Assembly: GCA_015698045.1 (NCBI GenBank)
Contig: BLAL01000252.1
Location: 1,116,001 to 1,180,000, forward strand
Reading direction: 5' to 3'
Length of the DNA stretch: 64,000 nucleotides
From: Rhizophagus clarus
Taxonomy: Eukaryota > Glomeromycota > Glomeromycetes > Glomerales > Glomeraceae
The notes under the pieces were generated by a model. The model did no database searches. It was given only the letters and a program-made list of their open reading frames with translations, and had not been told where the DNA came from. The translations under genes were made by a program, and so were the position numbers. Position 1 is the stretch's first letter; the number at the start of each line of letters is the position of its first letter. Shown piece after piece: positions 25,604 to 37,900 of this stretch.

Positions 25604-26160
25604 TTTTCTAATTTTGTGGTTTTATTTCATTAATAGGATCCCATTATTAACTTGATTTTGATAAATGTATGGTTTAATGGTTTGTATTTAAACCAATAAA
25701 GTTATGATATTTTGGCATTTATATTATCGAATTATAAATTGCTACCTTTATAAATTTAATTACAAATTTTTATCATATGATATTTTCATCAATTTAGCCT
25801 TTCTCTCAATGTAACCAAAAACAAGTGCACGTGCAATATATTTAGGTATTCTGCCGTAAAATTCTATTACACAATATAAATATTGTTCTCAAACAAATAT
25901 AGTTTAAAATTTTATTTTAGTGTTAAAAAATTTCCGTAGACTGAAAAATACCTTATTTAGCATTTATGTAATACAACTATATTGAAAAAAAATAATATGC
26001 AATTACCCCAGCAAATTTTGATTTTCAAAATAACAAGATCAACCATGATATTAAGCAATATAAAAGACGGTTTCTCCGTTTTTTTTCTGTCCCCAAAGTA
26101 CTTTTTTTTGTGCGTTTTCCAATTTTTTTTCGTGAAAATTTTGATCTTTCTTTTTTATAT
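25604..26160. other. Tandem intergenic spacer
   Basis: A+T-rich DNA between the isochorismatase-like stop and the TLC gene start, with T/A runs at 26,080–26,150. An in-frame ATG at 26,110 could lengthen the TLC protein by 17 hydrophobic residues. No separate gene is seen. Confidence 0.45.
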
Positions 26161-27333
26161 ATGGAATCATCCGCAATGGAAGAAAATCAGCCATTTTTAT
26201 TCGAATCATTTTTTAATTCAATTTCATTACCAAAATTAACATATCATTGGCATGTGTTGTTGTTATCTACACTTACATGTAATGTAACGGTTGTAATTTC
26301 TCGCTTAATTTCATCGTATCTTTTTCCAAAAACATATAAAAATTTACAAGGTCTTAAAAGACTTAATTGGGACATACATTTCGTTAGTATGGTTCATTGT
26401 TTAATAGTCGTATTATTCTCTATGCCCATCTTTTGGGATGAAGAATTAATTAAAGATAAAGTTTTTGGTTATGATAAATATGCAGGAAATGTTTATTCTA
26501 TCGCTTGTGGGTAAGTTAGAAATGTAAAATTCCTTAAAAGGTATTTGGTTAAAAAAAAATTGGATTTTTAATTTTTATTATTTTAGATATTTTCTCTGGG
26601 ATGCCCTTGTGTCTCTTTACCATGTAAGAGAATTCGGTATTGGGTTCGTATTACATGGAGCATGTTGTTTCGGCGTCTTCTTGTTTGCTTATGTAAGTAT
26701 AATAATATAGTTTTATTCGACATGATTTACATTATTAATCGTATTATTTAATTTAAAAGCGACCATTTCTGAATTATTATGGAGCGGTATTTTTGATGTA
26801 TGAAATTTCTACTCCATTTCTAAATGCTCATTGGTTTATGGTATGTAAATATTACATATTATCTGTTATATACGTATACATATATTTTATTTATTTATTT
26901 TTTTTTTTTTTTAGGATAAATTGGGATTAACAGGGTCACTGCCACAATTAATTAATGGAATATGTTTATTAACATCATTTTTCTGTGCTAGAATTATATT
27001 TGGATTTTATATGTCCTACCACACATTTCGTAAGTTTATTCTTAAAATTTCTCAATTTCTATTTTAAAGGAAGAAAAATTTAAAATTTTTTCTCTTACAG
27101 AATCAGTTTTACAAGTGATTGATCAAGTACCAGTATTTTTGTGTGTAATTTATGGAATAGCAAACATTATATTAAATTGTTTAAACGTATTTTGGTTTAT
27201 CAAAATGATTGAAGCATTGTTAAAAAGATTTGATAAAACCGGAGAAAAGAAACATCACAAACAACACCATATTAATGATGGTAAATCTATTACAACTCCT
27301 ATTAAATCTGATGGGAAACAGAAGAAATCATAA
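26161..27333 (+). CDS. TLC-domain multipass membrane protein (TLCD4/TMEM56-like)
   Basis: Member of the TRAM-LAG1-CLN8 family, which acts in ER or Golgi lipid handling; ceramide synthases are distant relatives. Exons 26161–26510, 26587–26692, 26760–26840, 26915–27029 and 27101–27333 give 294 residues with about six membrane helices. Landmarks are WHVLLLSTLTCNVTVVISRL, NWDIHFVSMVHCLIVVLFS, GYFLWDALVSLYHVREFGI with FVLHG, and YYGAVFLMYEISTPFLNAHWFM. This layout resembles TLCD4-type proteins more than ceramide synthases, which carry a double-His motif not seen here. The tail is Lys/His-rich, KKHHKQHH to KQKKS, and cytosolic. The substrate cannot be deduced. Confidence 0.87.
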
Positions 27334-28020
27334 TTACAATCCAGTTTTTTTTTTATTTTTCTTTTAAATTTGCATCATGTTTATATATATAAATATTTTC
27401 ATATTAAAATAGTCAATATTCATAGTACTTGAAATTGAGAAAGAAAGATCCCGATTTTATAAATAAATTGTACTATCATCATTATTATCATTGAGATTTT
27501 ACTGAACTGTCATTTGGAGAAGTAAAGATATCAGTTACCTGTAATATGTTAATACTAATTTCCAAGTTTTTTATATTTTCTATATTCATTTTCTTTAAAC
27601 TATTTATAATTAATATTATTTGTAAATTGCATTATTTGTATATAAAATCTACCAGGATCTTCATAATGCTACTATAAAATCATTATAAATTATAAATTCA
27701 TAGCAAAGTAAAGAACTATATACTATGAAAAAAAACTGTTTTCTATCCATCCATTATAAATATTATCTAATGATATAATTTGCTATTATTTTTTTTTTTT
27801 TTTTTTATTCTTTTGTTAGAAGTGAATACAATGGTTTTAGGACTCATATTGCCACACTATTAGACCTCTATGATAAGACAGCTAACGACTAAAAAATCAT
27901 CAATATGCTATCTCTTGGCGAAGTACTTAAAATACAGCAACGTCTCCCTTATGGGACATTACGACCCTTTGTTAAAATATGCAGCCATACTGTACATACT
28001 AATTCACCATAGTGCAGTTT
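27334..28020. other. Intergenic, edge of the repeat-rich compartment
   Basis: The 3' flank of the TLC gene, then A+T-rich DNA with a T run at 27,790–27,806. From about 27,830 to 28,020 the sequence is less biased and continues on the far side of the hAT-like insertion, so it is an older sequence that was split. No gene is seen. Confidence 0.45.
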
Positions 28021-28028
28021 CATTGAAG

Positions 28029-28716
28029 CAGTGATGGCAAATGACAATGTCATTTGACTAATTTTTAAATGATCCCAAATAATATCAAAATGATATAAGA
28101 ATTCGTATCATTTAAAATAAATGTCATTTACAAATGACAAGTGACGAAATGACATGTGTCATTTTTAAATGATAATGTTATTATCATTTAATGATCCATT
28201 TTGCAGCAAAAATATTTCTTAAGGGTAATTCTTTTAGGCGTGTATACCAAAAATAGCTTAATGAACATATTTCGTTTATTAAATTTGGAAAAAAAATAAG
28301 TGATAATATTTTATTTTATGCAAAATGAATCTAAAGATTTTAATTTTTTTTCGCGTTTTTGTCAGTTGACAAAGAAAATCATTTAGATAGCGATGATGGT
28401 TATAAATGAAGAAACTTATAACTTTGAAGTAGGTGGGTAGGATACTCATCCAGTAGATAATCCATTAGCTAAATGAAATCTACTTAATTTGTTTAATGAA
28501 TCTTTAGAAATGCCAGTTTATGTTAGTTCAATGATAAACTTGAATTAAATATCTAATGTAATAAAAAGTTAACAGAATAAATATGCGAAATATATTACAG
28601 GTCACATGATATATTTTAAATGACAATCATTTGTCATTTGCCTTTTAAAATGATATAATGACATGTGACATGTCACTAATATCATTTGTATCATTTCATG
28701 TCACTTGCCAACACTG
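28029..28716. mobile_element. hAT-like non-autonomous DNA transposon (688 bp)
   Basis: The two ends are inverted copies: CAGTGATGGCAAATGACA at the left, and at the right the reverse complement of CAGTGTTGGCAAGTGACA. An exact 8-bp direct repeat CATTGAAG flanks it at 28,021–28,028 and 28,717–28,724. CAGTG-type ends plus 8-bp target duplications are the hallmark of hAT elements. Subterminal ATGACA/TGTCAT words are repeated many times, as expected for transposase-binding regions. The interior (28,420–28,550) has a stop-broken coding-like remnant but no intact transposase. Confidence 0.85.
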
Positions 28717-28724
28717 CATTGAAG

Positions 28725-30240
28725 AGGGAATAATGTATACTATGCCCCTCAGTCTGCCTGGAAGCATCCTCACGCAAATCCCATCCTTTCAAAATTAACC
28801 AATAAAAAATTTGTATAACAAAAAAATAAACAAAAAGAAAATTCAAACAAAACCTTCAGAGTAAACTAAAAAAAAGAATACCCTGTACTTCTAAAATAAA
28901 ACAGCTTAAAAATAGGCAGTGCAAAACATAACTGCAACTGCACTATATTACATAAAAGAAGGACTACGCTATTAATAAAACCCAGTAGGAAAAAATTAAA
29001 AGCTTTGATAATATTTTAAAATATACTTTACATCTAAAAGTCCTAGTAAGTACAACTAGAACTTATTTCTTATTACTTGGACGACTCTCTCTGCTTGTTT
29101 CTGATACACGTATTGAACAGTAAGAACTTCTGTAGACGTTTTGATCTTTGAACCCATTGTCAGCACCTCTTTTGTGACGTTCGTGAACAAAAAGTCCTCA
29201 GTTTCCATCTGTTTTTTACTGTTCTTGTTTCTAAATATTGTTTCTGTCAAGTAGCTAGATAAGTATGTAAACAAAACAATAGTTTTCCATACTTTATTTA
29301 CTGTTATTTTAACTGTTTTCCAAAATTATTTTTGAAAAAATTTTTTTGAAAAATGGGCGTAACGATTAGCAGGAAAAGTTTTTATTATAATTTGCTATTA
29401 TAATAATAATTTATTATATTATTTTTATTTATCTAAAATAATACTTTTTTTTAAAAAAAATAATATTTTTAGCAATATTTAAATCTTTTTTTTTTTTTAT
29501 TAAATAATTCTTTTTTATTAAATACTTTTTTTTATTGTCTTTTTTAAATTAATGTACTTTCTAATAATCATTATAAAAAATGATTATTTTTAAAATTTGT
29601 GAATATTAGTGATTCCTTTAAATTATTTAGTAGCAAAAAGTTTAAAGTTAATGTAATTACTAAAATTTCTCTTATTTTACAATTTTTTAAATAGGTTTAC
29701 TTAAAAGTAATTTTTTAAAATTTGTGTAATATAAATATTTTTTTATAAGCAAATCTACTTTAAAAATTAGAAATTTTAATGATTACCATACAGTTCTAAA
29801 ATTAAACAACTCCTAAAAATAAGCAACTTTCCAATTATAATAATTCTGAAAATAAACAACCTATATATTTTTATAATAAAAATTAATAAATGTATATAAT
29901 AAAAAATATATATATTACTAAAATCAAACTAATAATTGAAAAAAAATAAATAATTTTATTATATATTATAAATAGAAATTATTATTAACTATAACAATAT
30001 TATAACTATTCTTTATTAATTTCATTATTTATTTAAAAAATATATATAATTCAAAATTAAGCAACTTTATATTAAATAAAAAAAGATTATTTAAGTGACA
30101 GATTGCCACTCAATAGGATAAAATAATCAGCAATCTATAATTAATTTTACGGGTTTTATTATTAATAAAAAAATTTTTTTGAAATTTCATGTTCTTTATT
30201 ATACAAACTTTTTCAATAAACAAAAAAAAATAATATACAG
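28725..30240. other. A+T-rich intergenic DNA, no gene seen
   Basis: From 29,280 to 30,240 the composition is extremely A+T-rich with no stable frame. A 72-codon minus-strand frame at 29,056–29,274 lies in a less biased patch and may be a decayed fragment, but I recognise no domain in it. Confidence 0.45.
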
Positions 30241-30254
30241 TAATCCTTTTAGCC

Positions 30255-31600
30255 AAAGGAATTATTTTAGAAGATTTGCATTACAAAATACATGCACAGA
30301 ATTGGTGAAAACTATATAAATTTGATCAAACTGATAGTAATCTAATACCTTATCGACTATTTATATCTGTTAATTGTTATCTTAATGGTAAGAACTTTGC
30401 AATAACAATTCTTAATAATGAGCAAATACAAAATCCATATTTCTGTTATCTTTATGAAGGTAAAGATTCTGAAACTCAACCAACAACTTTTGCAGCTATT
30501 AATGACACATATAACCAAATTTTTAGTAATAAAACAGAATATTTAGGATTGGCTGTTATGGAGTTTTAGTTGACAATGAAACAATTGTTAATGAATTGGT
30601 GACTGATGTTTTATTTTTTCTAATATTTATTTGTTTAGATAAAATATTAATTGTAGTCAGTCAAATTGGTGTTTCATCTTGTGAAGGATATTATGACGTC
30701 AGCCCAGGATATCTTTCTACACTTATAACAAAATATGCGGATAAAAAATCACTTTTTATACAAACTAATGAAGAAGAATATAGTTTAAATATTTATAATA
30801 ATGATGGTGTTAAATTATATCATAATAAGAACACTACGACTAGGTATTCAAAGAAAATATGATGAAGCAGTTTTATTTAAAATTACTAATTCATATGTTC
30901 AACAAAAATTGGAAGAATTGAGCAAGTCAGAAAAGAATAAAAATTTGATTGTTTATATGAGTGATGATTGGAAAAATATTGATATTTTGAATCTTATATT
31001 TGAACGAAATATAAAAGCATGTAAAATTTCCACTAGTATATTTTCAGGTTGATCAACATTATTTACAAATTGGTATAAACAAACTAATACAATAGTCAAA
31101 TTTTCTACAATTTTATTTCAAATTTATCCAAATGATTACCAATTTCAAGAAAAAGAATTAGGTGTATGGCGAGCAATATTTCATGTTTTTGGTTGTACTA
31201 ATATCATCCTATTTGCAAAAAAATACCACACAATTAAATTTTGGACAAAGACACCAAATCCTTCGTCAGTTAGAAATAATCTAGCAAAACTTTTTGAATT
31301 AAAAATATATTAGTAATGGAAAAGAAACCTCAATCTGATAATGAAAGTGAAACATTTTGAAAAAGTTTACAAAAAGCTTTAAAAGCAAATAAAAGAGGAG
31401 TTGATAGAAAAGTTAGAATTCTTTTGATAATTGCCAAAAATTTTACATACAAAAAACTTAAAGAAAAGCTTGGAGTAAGGTCAAAAATTATACTTATTGA
31501 ATTTATTATAAAAATCTTAAAAAAACTAAATTATTGCATACAAATAGGGAGTGATATAATTAATTTTGCACAAAAACATGCAAGAGTTAACATCAGGAAA
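30255..31600 (+). pseudogene. Decayed repeat-family gene of the Rhizophagus type
   Basis: Pieces of one protein can be followed in order despite stops and a frameshift near 30,840: DSNLIPYRLFISVNCYLNG, GLAVMEF, IVVSQIGVSSCEGYYDV, LSTLITKYADKKSLFIQTN, EAVLFKITNSYVQQKLEEL, TLFTNWYKQTN, YPNDYQFQEKELGVWRAIF, FWTKTPNPSSVRNNLAKLF, and KALKANKRGVDRKVRILLII. I recall a large, highly repeated family with this order in Rhizophagus predictions, but I do not know its function. TGA, TAG and TAA all occur, so it is an old copy. Its 3' end runs into the tandem repeats beginning near 31,600. Confidence 0.6.
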
Positions 31601-31808
31601 TTTTATAGGATGAAAAATTGTGTAAGTTTACAATTTTGTAAGTTTACGAAAGTTTATGGCATAATATTTCTAAAAATTTCAAAATATTACATAAGTTTAC
31701 AATTTCGTAAGATTTATGTGATATTACGGTCAAAATATTACGCAAGTTTTCAATATCGTAAGATTTATGCAATATTACAGTCAAAATATTCTGCAAATTT
31801 ACAAAACT
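31600..31808. repeat. Degenerate outer units of the 50-bp satellite
   Basis: Words such as GTTTACAATTT, TAATATT, GTAAGATTTATG and AAAATATTACG recur with imperfect spacing. They resemble diverged copies of the regular 50-bp unit that follows. Confidence 0.5.
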
Positions 31809-32158
31809 GTAAACCTGCGTAATATTACAATTGAAATATTTCAAAAATTTACGAAACTGTAAACCTGCATAATATTACGGTTAAAATATTTCAAAAATTT
31901 ATGAAACTGTAAACCTGCGTAATATTATGGTTAAAATATTTCGAAAATTTACAAAACTGTAAACCTGCGTAATATTACGGTTAAAATATTTCAAAAATTT
32001 ACGAGACTGTAAACCTGCGTAATATTACGGTTAAAATATTTTGAAAATTTACGAGACTGTAAACCTGCGTAATATTACAGTTAAAATATTTTGAAAATTT
32101 ATGAGACTGTAAATCTATGTAATATTACAGTTAAAATATTTCAAAAATTTAATATTAC
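31809..32158. repeat. 50-bp tandem satellite, seven units
   Basis: Seven head-to-tail units of exactly 50 bp start at 31,809, 31,859, 31,909, 31,959, 32,009, 32,059 and 32,109. Each opens with GTAAACCTGCGTAATATTAC or a close variant and continues TTAAAATATTT. The 10-bp word GTAATATTAC inside most units is a perfect palindrome. Units differ at only a few positions, so the array is younger than its surroundings or is kept uniform. Confidence 0.9.
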
Positions 32159-32818
32159 TATTCAATTGTTAAAGCTGCGTATGCAGTAGAACATATACAA
32201 GGGGCATGTGATACTATTGAATAATCAAAAATAATATAAACACCTTTTCTTTTAAGTTTGGGAAAACAAATTTTTATTTACAATTTTTATGTTAAAATTA
32301 AAGTAAATTCTAATTTTTATTATAACTTAATAAAAAAATACATATTTGATACTTGTTCACTACTATTTTATAAAATAGTACCTAGGCTGTATGGCGTGGA
32401 CGTCAGTATCAGTCACAGCCCAAAAAAAAAACATGAGTCTCCAGCCGATATTTGGTACGGACTGGGCACAGCTACTTATTTAATAAATAATAAAAAAATA
32501 AAAATAATTATCTTCTACGATATGTAGGTAAGTTTCTCCTTTTCCTACAATCATCACGCGTGATTAAAATTAATCAAATTTATCAAATTTAAAATATGAA
32601 CGTAAATATTAATTATAAATTTTATTATAGTATAATTACCTGGCCTCTCCCAAAATCTCATTTTAAATTCACGATAATATCTTTGGCTGGTACGCATCTA
32701 CAGCCGCTGCCCAGGGTTACCATTACGATAAAGGACATAGTTCTAAATATCAAAATCAGTTTGAATATTCGATAAATACATTTAATTTATACGAATGTAA
32801 TTTTATTTATTTACTTAC
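32159..32818. other. Non-coding stretch before the LINE
   Basis: Mostly A+T-rich, with two less biased patches at 32,390–32,475 and 32,640–32,750. These may be the LINE 5' untranslated region or part of another repeat. No gene is seen and I cannot place the LINE 5' boundary. Confidence 0.35.
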
Positions 32819-34894
32819 ATGGTAATCCTTGACGAAATTCCTCTACTTTTGGCTGCACTGTTACCCAGAAACCCTCGTTCAAAATATTCTATTTATTCTG
32901 ATTCAATCCAACAAAAACGCTCTAGAACTATCTCCGAACAAGCTATGGATGAAGATATCATCGCTGACACAGCAGCTGACGCTGGTGTTGAAGTTCTTGC
33001 TTCTTCCTCTAAAGAAAACAATACTGCTTCTACTTCCCTCTCCTCCTACCCAAATATTGCTGCGGCACTATCTACGCCTTATGATAACGCGTCTGGTGGA
33101 CTCGACGCGTTTATGCATGCTAGAACAAAGACTCCTGCATCCCCTCCTAACGCGTCGCCTGATAAGGCTACTGAAGATGATCCCCCCTGTTGATCAACTC
33201 CTTGTTCAATCTCCAACCTTCTCCATTGAAAGAAATGATTTTTAAGCTGCGGCTGCCCCAACTCTGTCCCTGAAACTTTAAAGAATTTCACTACAAATAA
33301 GGCATTGATTGATGCTGTCAACAACACCTTTTTAGAAATGTACGAATCGTATACTGGAAAAGCAAGAATAACTGGTTCTGGTGACGCCAAACGTCTCGTT
33401 ATTCATTTCCAAACTATGGAGGCCCGTGATGCCTGTGTTGGTGCTGCTCACCAACTGTTCCCAGACCTTGTATTTCATGCCCACAATCCCAAACAGCTCT
33501 GGAATGATGAAGATCTCTGAACCATCCAAGTTACCGATATTCCCTTCTTCTTAACCAAAGAAAATATCATATCTTACTTTAAAAAATTTGGTAACATTGC
33601 GTCCTGTCGAGTTTACTCCAGAAAAAATGCCAAAGCGCAACAAGCCAGAATTGTTTACGATTCTGCCCTCTCTATTACCTGTTTTGACACCCAATGAGCC
33701 ATTTATTGCTTCTCCACCTGTCTCCGGGTGACTCCATGTCACTACACGGTCTATCAGAAATCCTTTCACCATGAATTTGTTGCTACGCTTACACAATTAC
33801 CTCTTAACACCAAGGATATCGACCTGGCCCCTCTCACTAGAGATCTGGGTGCTAAGGCCGTCAATGTTCCTCTCTCCTTAAACTCTTACAAACCCAAAAG
33901 ATGGGCTTATGTCACTTTCAATTCTCAAGAAACCATGGAGCAGATTATTGGTTTCTGAGGTCATACATTACAATGGAACCTCCCAGATAATACTAATAAA
34001 CTTTACCACAGATGTGGTAAATTAGGCTATACTTTCAATCAGTGCTCAAGCCGCCAAGAAAGGGGTTGTACTACAGGAAGGAACCCGGTGGCTGCACTTA
34101 AAGAACGTTTCAATATCAATCAGCCTGCCAGGCCTAAAGAGCATTCACGCTCAGGTTCTCATTCGCACTCGTGCTCGAAAGGTCCTGGCAACTCTCAACC
34201 CTCCCAGCCACAAAAAGCCTTGGCTAACATCTGACTTAATAACAATTTTCACCGGGATCGCTCTAAATCCAATGATAAATGTGACTGTTCGGTTTTCTTT
34301 TCCACGGTCTTGCGTACTCCTCCTCTCCTTTCAACACCCGATCAATCTATTACTATGTCTCCTCACAAAGCTGCTAATATTTTATCTTTGTTGAAATCTC
34401 TCCAACAAAACATGGCTGAAGTCCGTAATCATATCACTGTTTTAGAGCTCAACGATAGATGTATGACTTGTATTGAACAGCACCTCGGTCTGCTACCCCC
34501 GCCTGACATCCCTGCCACCAATCAGTCTTCAGATATGCTCATAGACGCACCGGCTATATCTGATTCTACTGACGCGCTGGTATTCTCTCGACCAACTGCT
34601 TCGCCTGTACAAACACCTCTCAACCCCCTGTTTCCTGGTTTTACTCCATCACGCCCAGTTAGAGCTCCCCTCTCCGCTCCTATTAATCTCTCTAATACCT
34701 CATCCCCTTCTTCTACCTCTCAAGCGGTTCCTTTCTCCACACAAACTCGCGATGAAATTCAAGCTATTAATGCAAAGCATTCGGCTATCAAAAACAAGTT
34801 GGACATGCTCGCTAACTCTATTAGCAATTTCATCAGATCCATTACTTCTTCTTCTTCTTTCTCAAACTCAGCTAGTACAGCTGGTTCTAATTAA
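32819..34894 (+). pseudogene. LINE ORF1 (gag-like RNA-binding protein), interrupted
   Basis: The first 125 codons (32,819–33,193) are Ser/Ala/Pro/Thr-rich. After a frameshift at a C run near 33,180, one frame continues from about 33,260 to a TAA at 34,892. It is broken only by TGA at 33,518, 33,695, 33,956 and 34,232. Three of these sit where a Trp fits well. The nucleic-acid-binding knuckle reads YHRCGKLGYTFNQC; a normal CCHC knuckle would have Cys at the first Tyr and His at the second, so zinc binding is lost. A basic/Ser/His-rich stretch and a Pro/Ser-rich tail follow, with a possible coiled coil (IQAINAKHSAIKNKLDML). Confidence 0.8.
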
Positions 34895-34944
34895 TTCTCC
34901 TTCTTCTTATACATTTCCCCGTCTGATTTTATCATAGTATTTTA

Positions 34945-37900
34945 ATGATGGACAATAATTTTAATTATGATTCCTTCGTTCGCAATCCTCCCAACCCTTT
35001 AGATATAGATAACCTCTCTTTACAGGATTCTTTATTTTCTTATACTTCTCCTACACCTTCCCCTCGCAATTCCTTTAATATTTCCTCTTTTAACATTAAT
35101 GGTCTTAAGATATTTTCTCACAACAAAATTGAACTATTAAATGACTTCTTTTCCCTTAAACATATCTCCTTTGGTGGTGTCGTCGACACCCATCTGCATC
35201 CCAAACAAATGCATTTTTTGTCAAAACGACTTTCTAATTATACAGTTTTTTCTTCTGTTTTGGATACCTTCCAACATGTTCGTTCTTCTGGGAGGTGTTT
35301 CCCTCTTTATTGAAAATTCTTTGGCCTCTCATGTTCATACTTATTCCTCTCTTTCCTCACGACTGCTTTCTGTCGACTTATATTTTAAAGGTCACGTTAA
35401 GCTGCGTATTTTTGTTGTTTATATCCCTCCCACCTCTGATCAATCCTTGCGCGACGAGACAATGGACCTCCTTATTAGCGCCTTATCAGAAGCCAAAAGA
35501 CTAGGTTTTCATCACACCGTTTGTGGTGATTTTAATATGCACCTAGATCAATTCTACCCCATATATTTCAATCAACCTCAAATTGCTTCCAAATGTATCC
35601 ATCATCTTTTTAATTTTCTTTTATCAAATGGATATGTTGACTTTACTCCTGTTAACTTTCTTCTGCCTCTTTGGGCACCTTTCATCGTGCGGACATTATT
35701 TTCCGTATTGATTATGTTTGGTCGTGTCCCCTTCTCAAACGTTTTTTGCTCACTTCCGTCATTTTTGATGCCCGTGATGTTAATTTTTCTGATCATATTC
35801 CTGTTATTACATATTATGATTATTTCTTTTTATCTTTTTCTATTAAGCCAGCTCGTGCTCGACAGCTTAAACGACAATCTTGTCGTATTTTTTCTTTTGA
35901 TTCAGTTATTCCCTCGCAATGAGATGACTTTTCTGCTCACATTGACAACTTATGTAGTATATCCCCCACTATTTTTGCCTTTTGGCATATCAATCGGATG
36001 TGTGAATATTTACACGCTAACATTATTGCTGGTGCCAATGCTGTTCTACCTGCACGTATTGTTGGCAATGACCATACCCCTAAACTCCCTAAAGATTTGG
36101 AAACTTTGATTCAACATTATCATTTCCTTAATCGCGTTATTTACTCTATTAAATTATTAAGTAAATACCCGCATACCCTTTCTTCCTCCCATGATCGTAA
36201 ATGGTCTGGTTATTTGATCTGATTAAATAATATATTTAATCTGTACAAATCTACCTTTTCTGCTGTCCCTATCTTACCCTCATCTTTATTTTCTTGCCGG
36301 ACGGATAATTTTAATAACTTATTTCAAACCCTATCACATGCTTCTAAATTATTAAGGGGCTTACACATTTTGAAAGAAAAAGAGTTTCAGGATTCCTCTA
36401 TCAAGGCTCATCTGGAATCTCGTGATCAGAATTTTAATACTGACATCTCTTCTTTTATTAATTCAGCGCTTTCTCGCTCATATCATCGAATCGTGTTAGA
36501 TCGCGTCTTTATTGATCATCCTACCACTCCTCAGTTGTTAACGGATCCAAAGGATGTTTCTGTTGCTGTAACCAATCATTTTCAACATGCAGTTCCCATC
36601 AAATCTACCCCCCTTCGCATATATCAGCATTGCCTGATAGATGGCGTTCTGAGTATTTGCCTATGAACACCATTTCTCCTGATATTTATAGTTCTCTTTT
36701 GGCTCCCCTTCTTTAGAGGAATGGTTCTCTACGGTTTCTTCCATGCCCAACGGCAAAGTCCCTGGTCCTTCTATGATTACGTATGAAATGCTCAAATATT
36801 TAGGTCCTGCCACCAACTCTTTACTTCTAACCCTGATCCGCAAATATTTTGCTTCTGCTGACATTCCTGATCTTTGGCGGCAAGTTATGGTCTTCCCTAT
36901 CCCTAAGCCACATGAATGGCGTTGTCAATTAAAAAACACTCGTCCTATTACGCTTTTGGAAGTTATTCGAAATCATTTGTCAAGCTGTTTTATAACTGTT
37001 TGTCTGCCATTTTAGCCGCTCACTACGTCCTTAAAGGTGTTAATTTTGCTGGGCTTCCTGAAGGGACCTGTCACGATCCTATTATCACTCTTGAATCTAT
37101 CATTCATGATGCCAACCACAGCAATTTTCCTCTATGGATTCTCTCGCAAGACATCTCCAAAGCATTTGACTCTGTCAACCTAACTATGTTGAAATTCGCT
37201 TTAGAACACATACATCTGCCTGCGTCTGCTATCACGCTCATCTTGTCTCTTTTCATGAACCATTCCAATTGGGTTTTTACTGCATATGGTGAAACTTCCT
37301 CCTATCAGGTTCGCATTGGTATTGACCAAGGCGAGGTGATTTCCCCGCTTCTATAGGTTATCTACATTGATCCTCTTTTAACTGTTTTGAAAAACGAGAT
37401 GTTGGATCTTTATATTTTGCGATCCCCAACACTGCTCCCGAATATGATGAGCTCCACTCCGGATATTGTTGTTAACAACCCAGTTTTTATGGATGATTCT
37501 ACTCTTATTTCTTCATCTAAGGCTGGATTGGAACACATGTTATCAATCACAGAAGAGTTCTACGCACTGAATAATACTTCTGCTAATCATCAGAAATATG
37601 TTTTGATTTCAAATTCATTACCTTTAACCACTACATTTACTATTTTACCTGTGGAATTTCATCTATCCCTATCGTCTTTAAATGAAATTTCTTCTATTTC
37701 TGTTACTCCTCTTTCTATTACTTCTTCATTTTGTTTTTTAGGGATATGGTTAATATTAAAGGTTTTCGTGACTTTGTCAGGAAACAAATCGCTGGTGAAT
37801 GTAATTCCTTCGCTACCACTCTTCATTCGGCCAGACTATCTGCCAAACAAATTGTTTATCTTTACAACTCGGTGCTCATTCCTAAATTGGAGTACCGTAT

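Noticed and set aside
31809-32158. CRISPR array
   Set aside because: The units are contiguous 50-bp repeats without unique spacers, there are no cas genes, and the host is eukaryotic.
33079-33796. Minus-strand frames inside the LINE
   Set aside because: They are shadows of the plus-strand ORF1, whose motifs are recognisable.
35141-36109. 322-codon hydrophobic plus-strand frame
   Set aside because: Only its first two thirds carry LINE endonuclease motifs; after the frameshift near 35,650 it is an out-of-frame reading, Leu/Phe-rich by chance.
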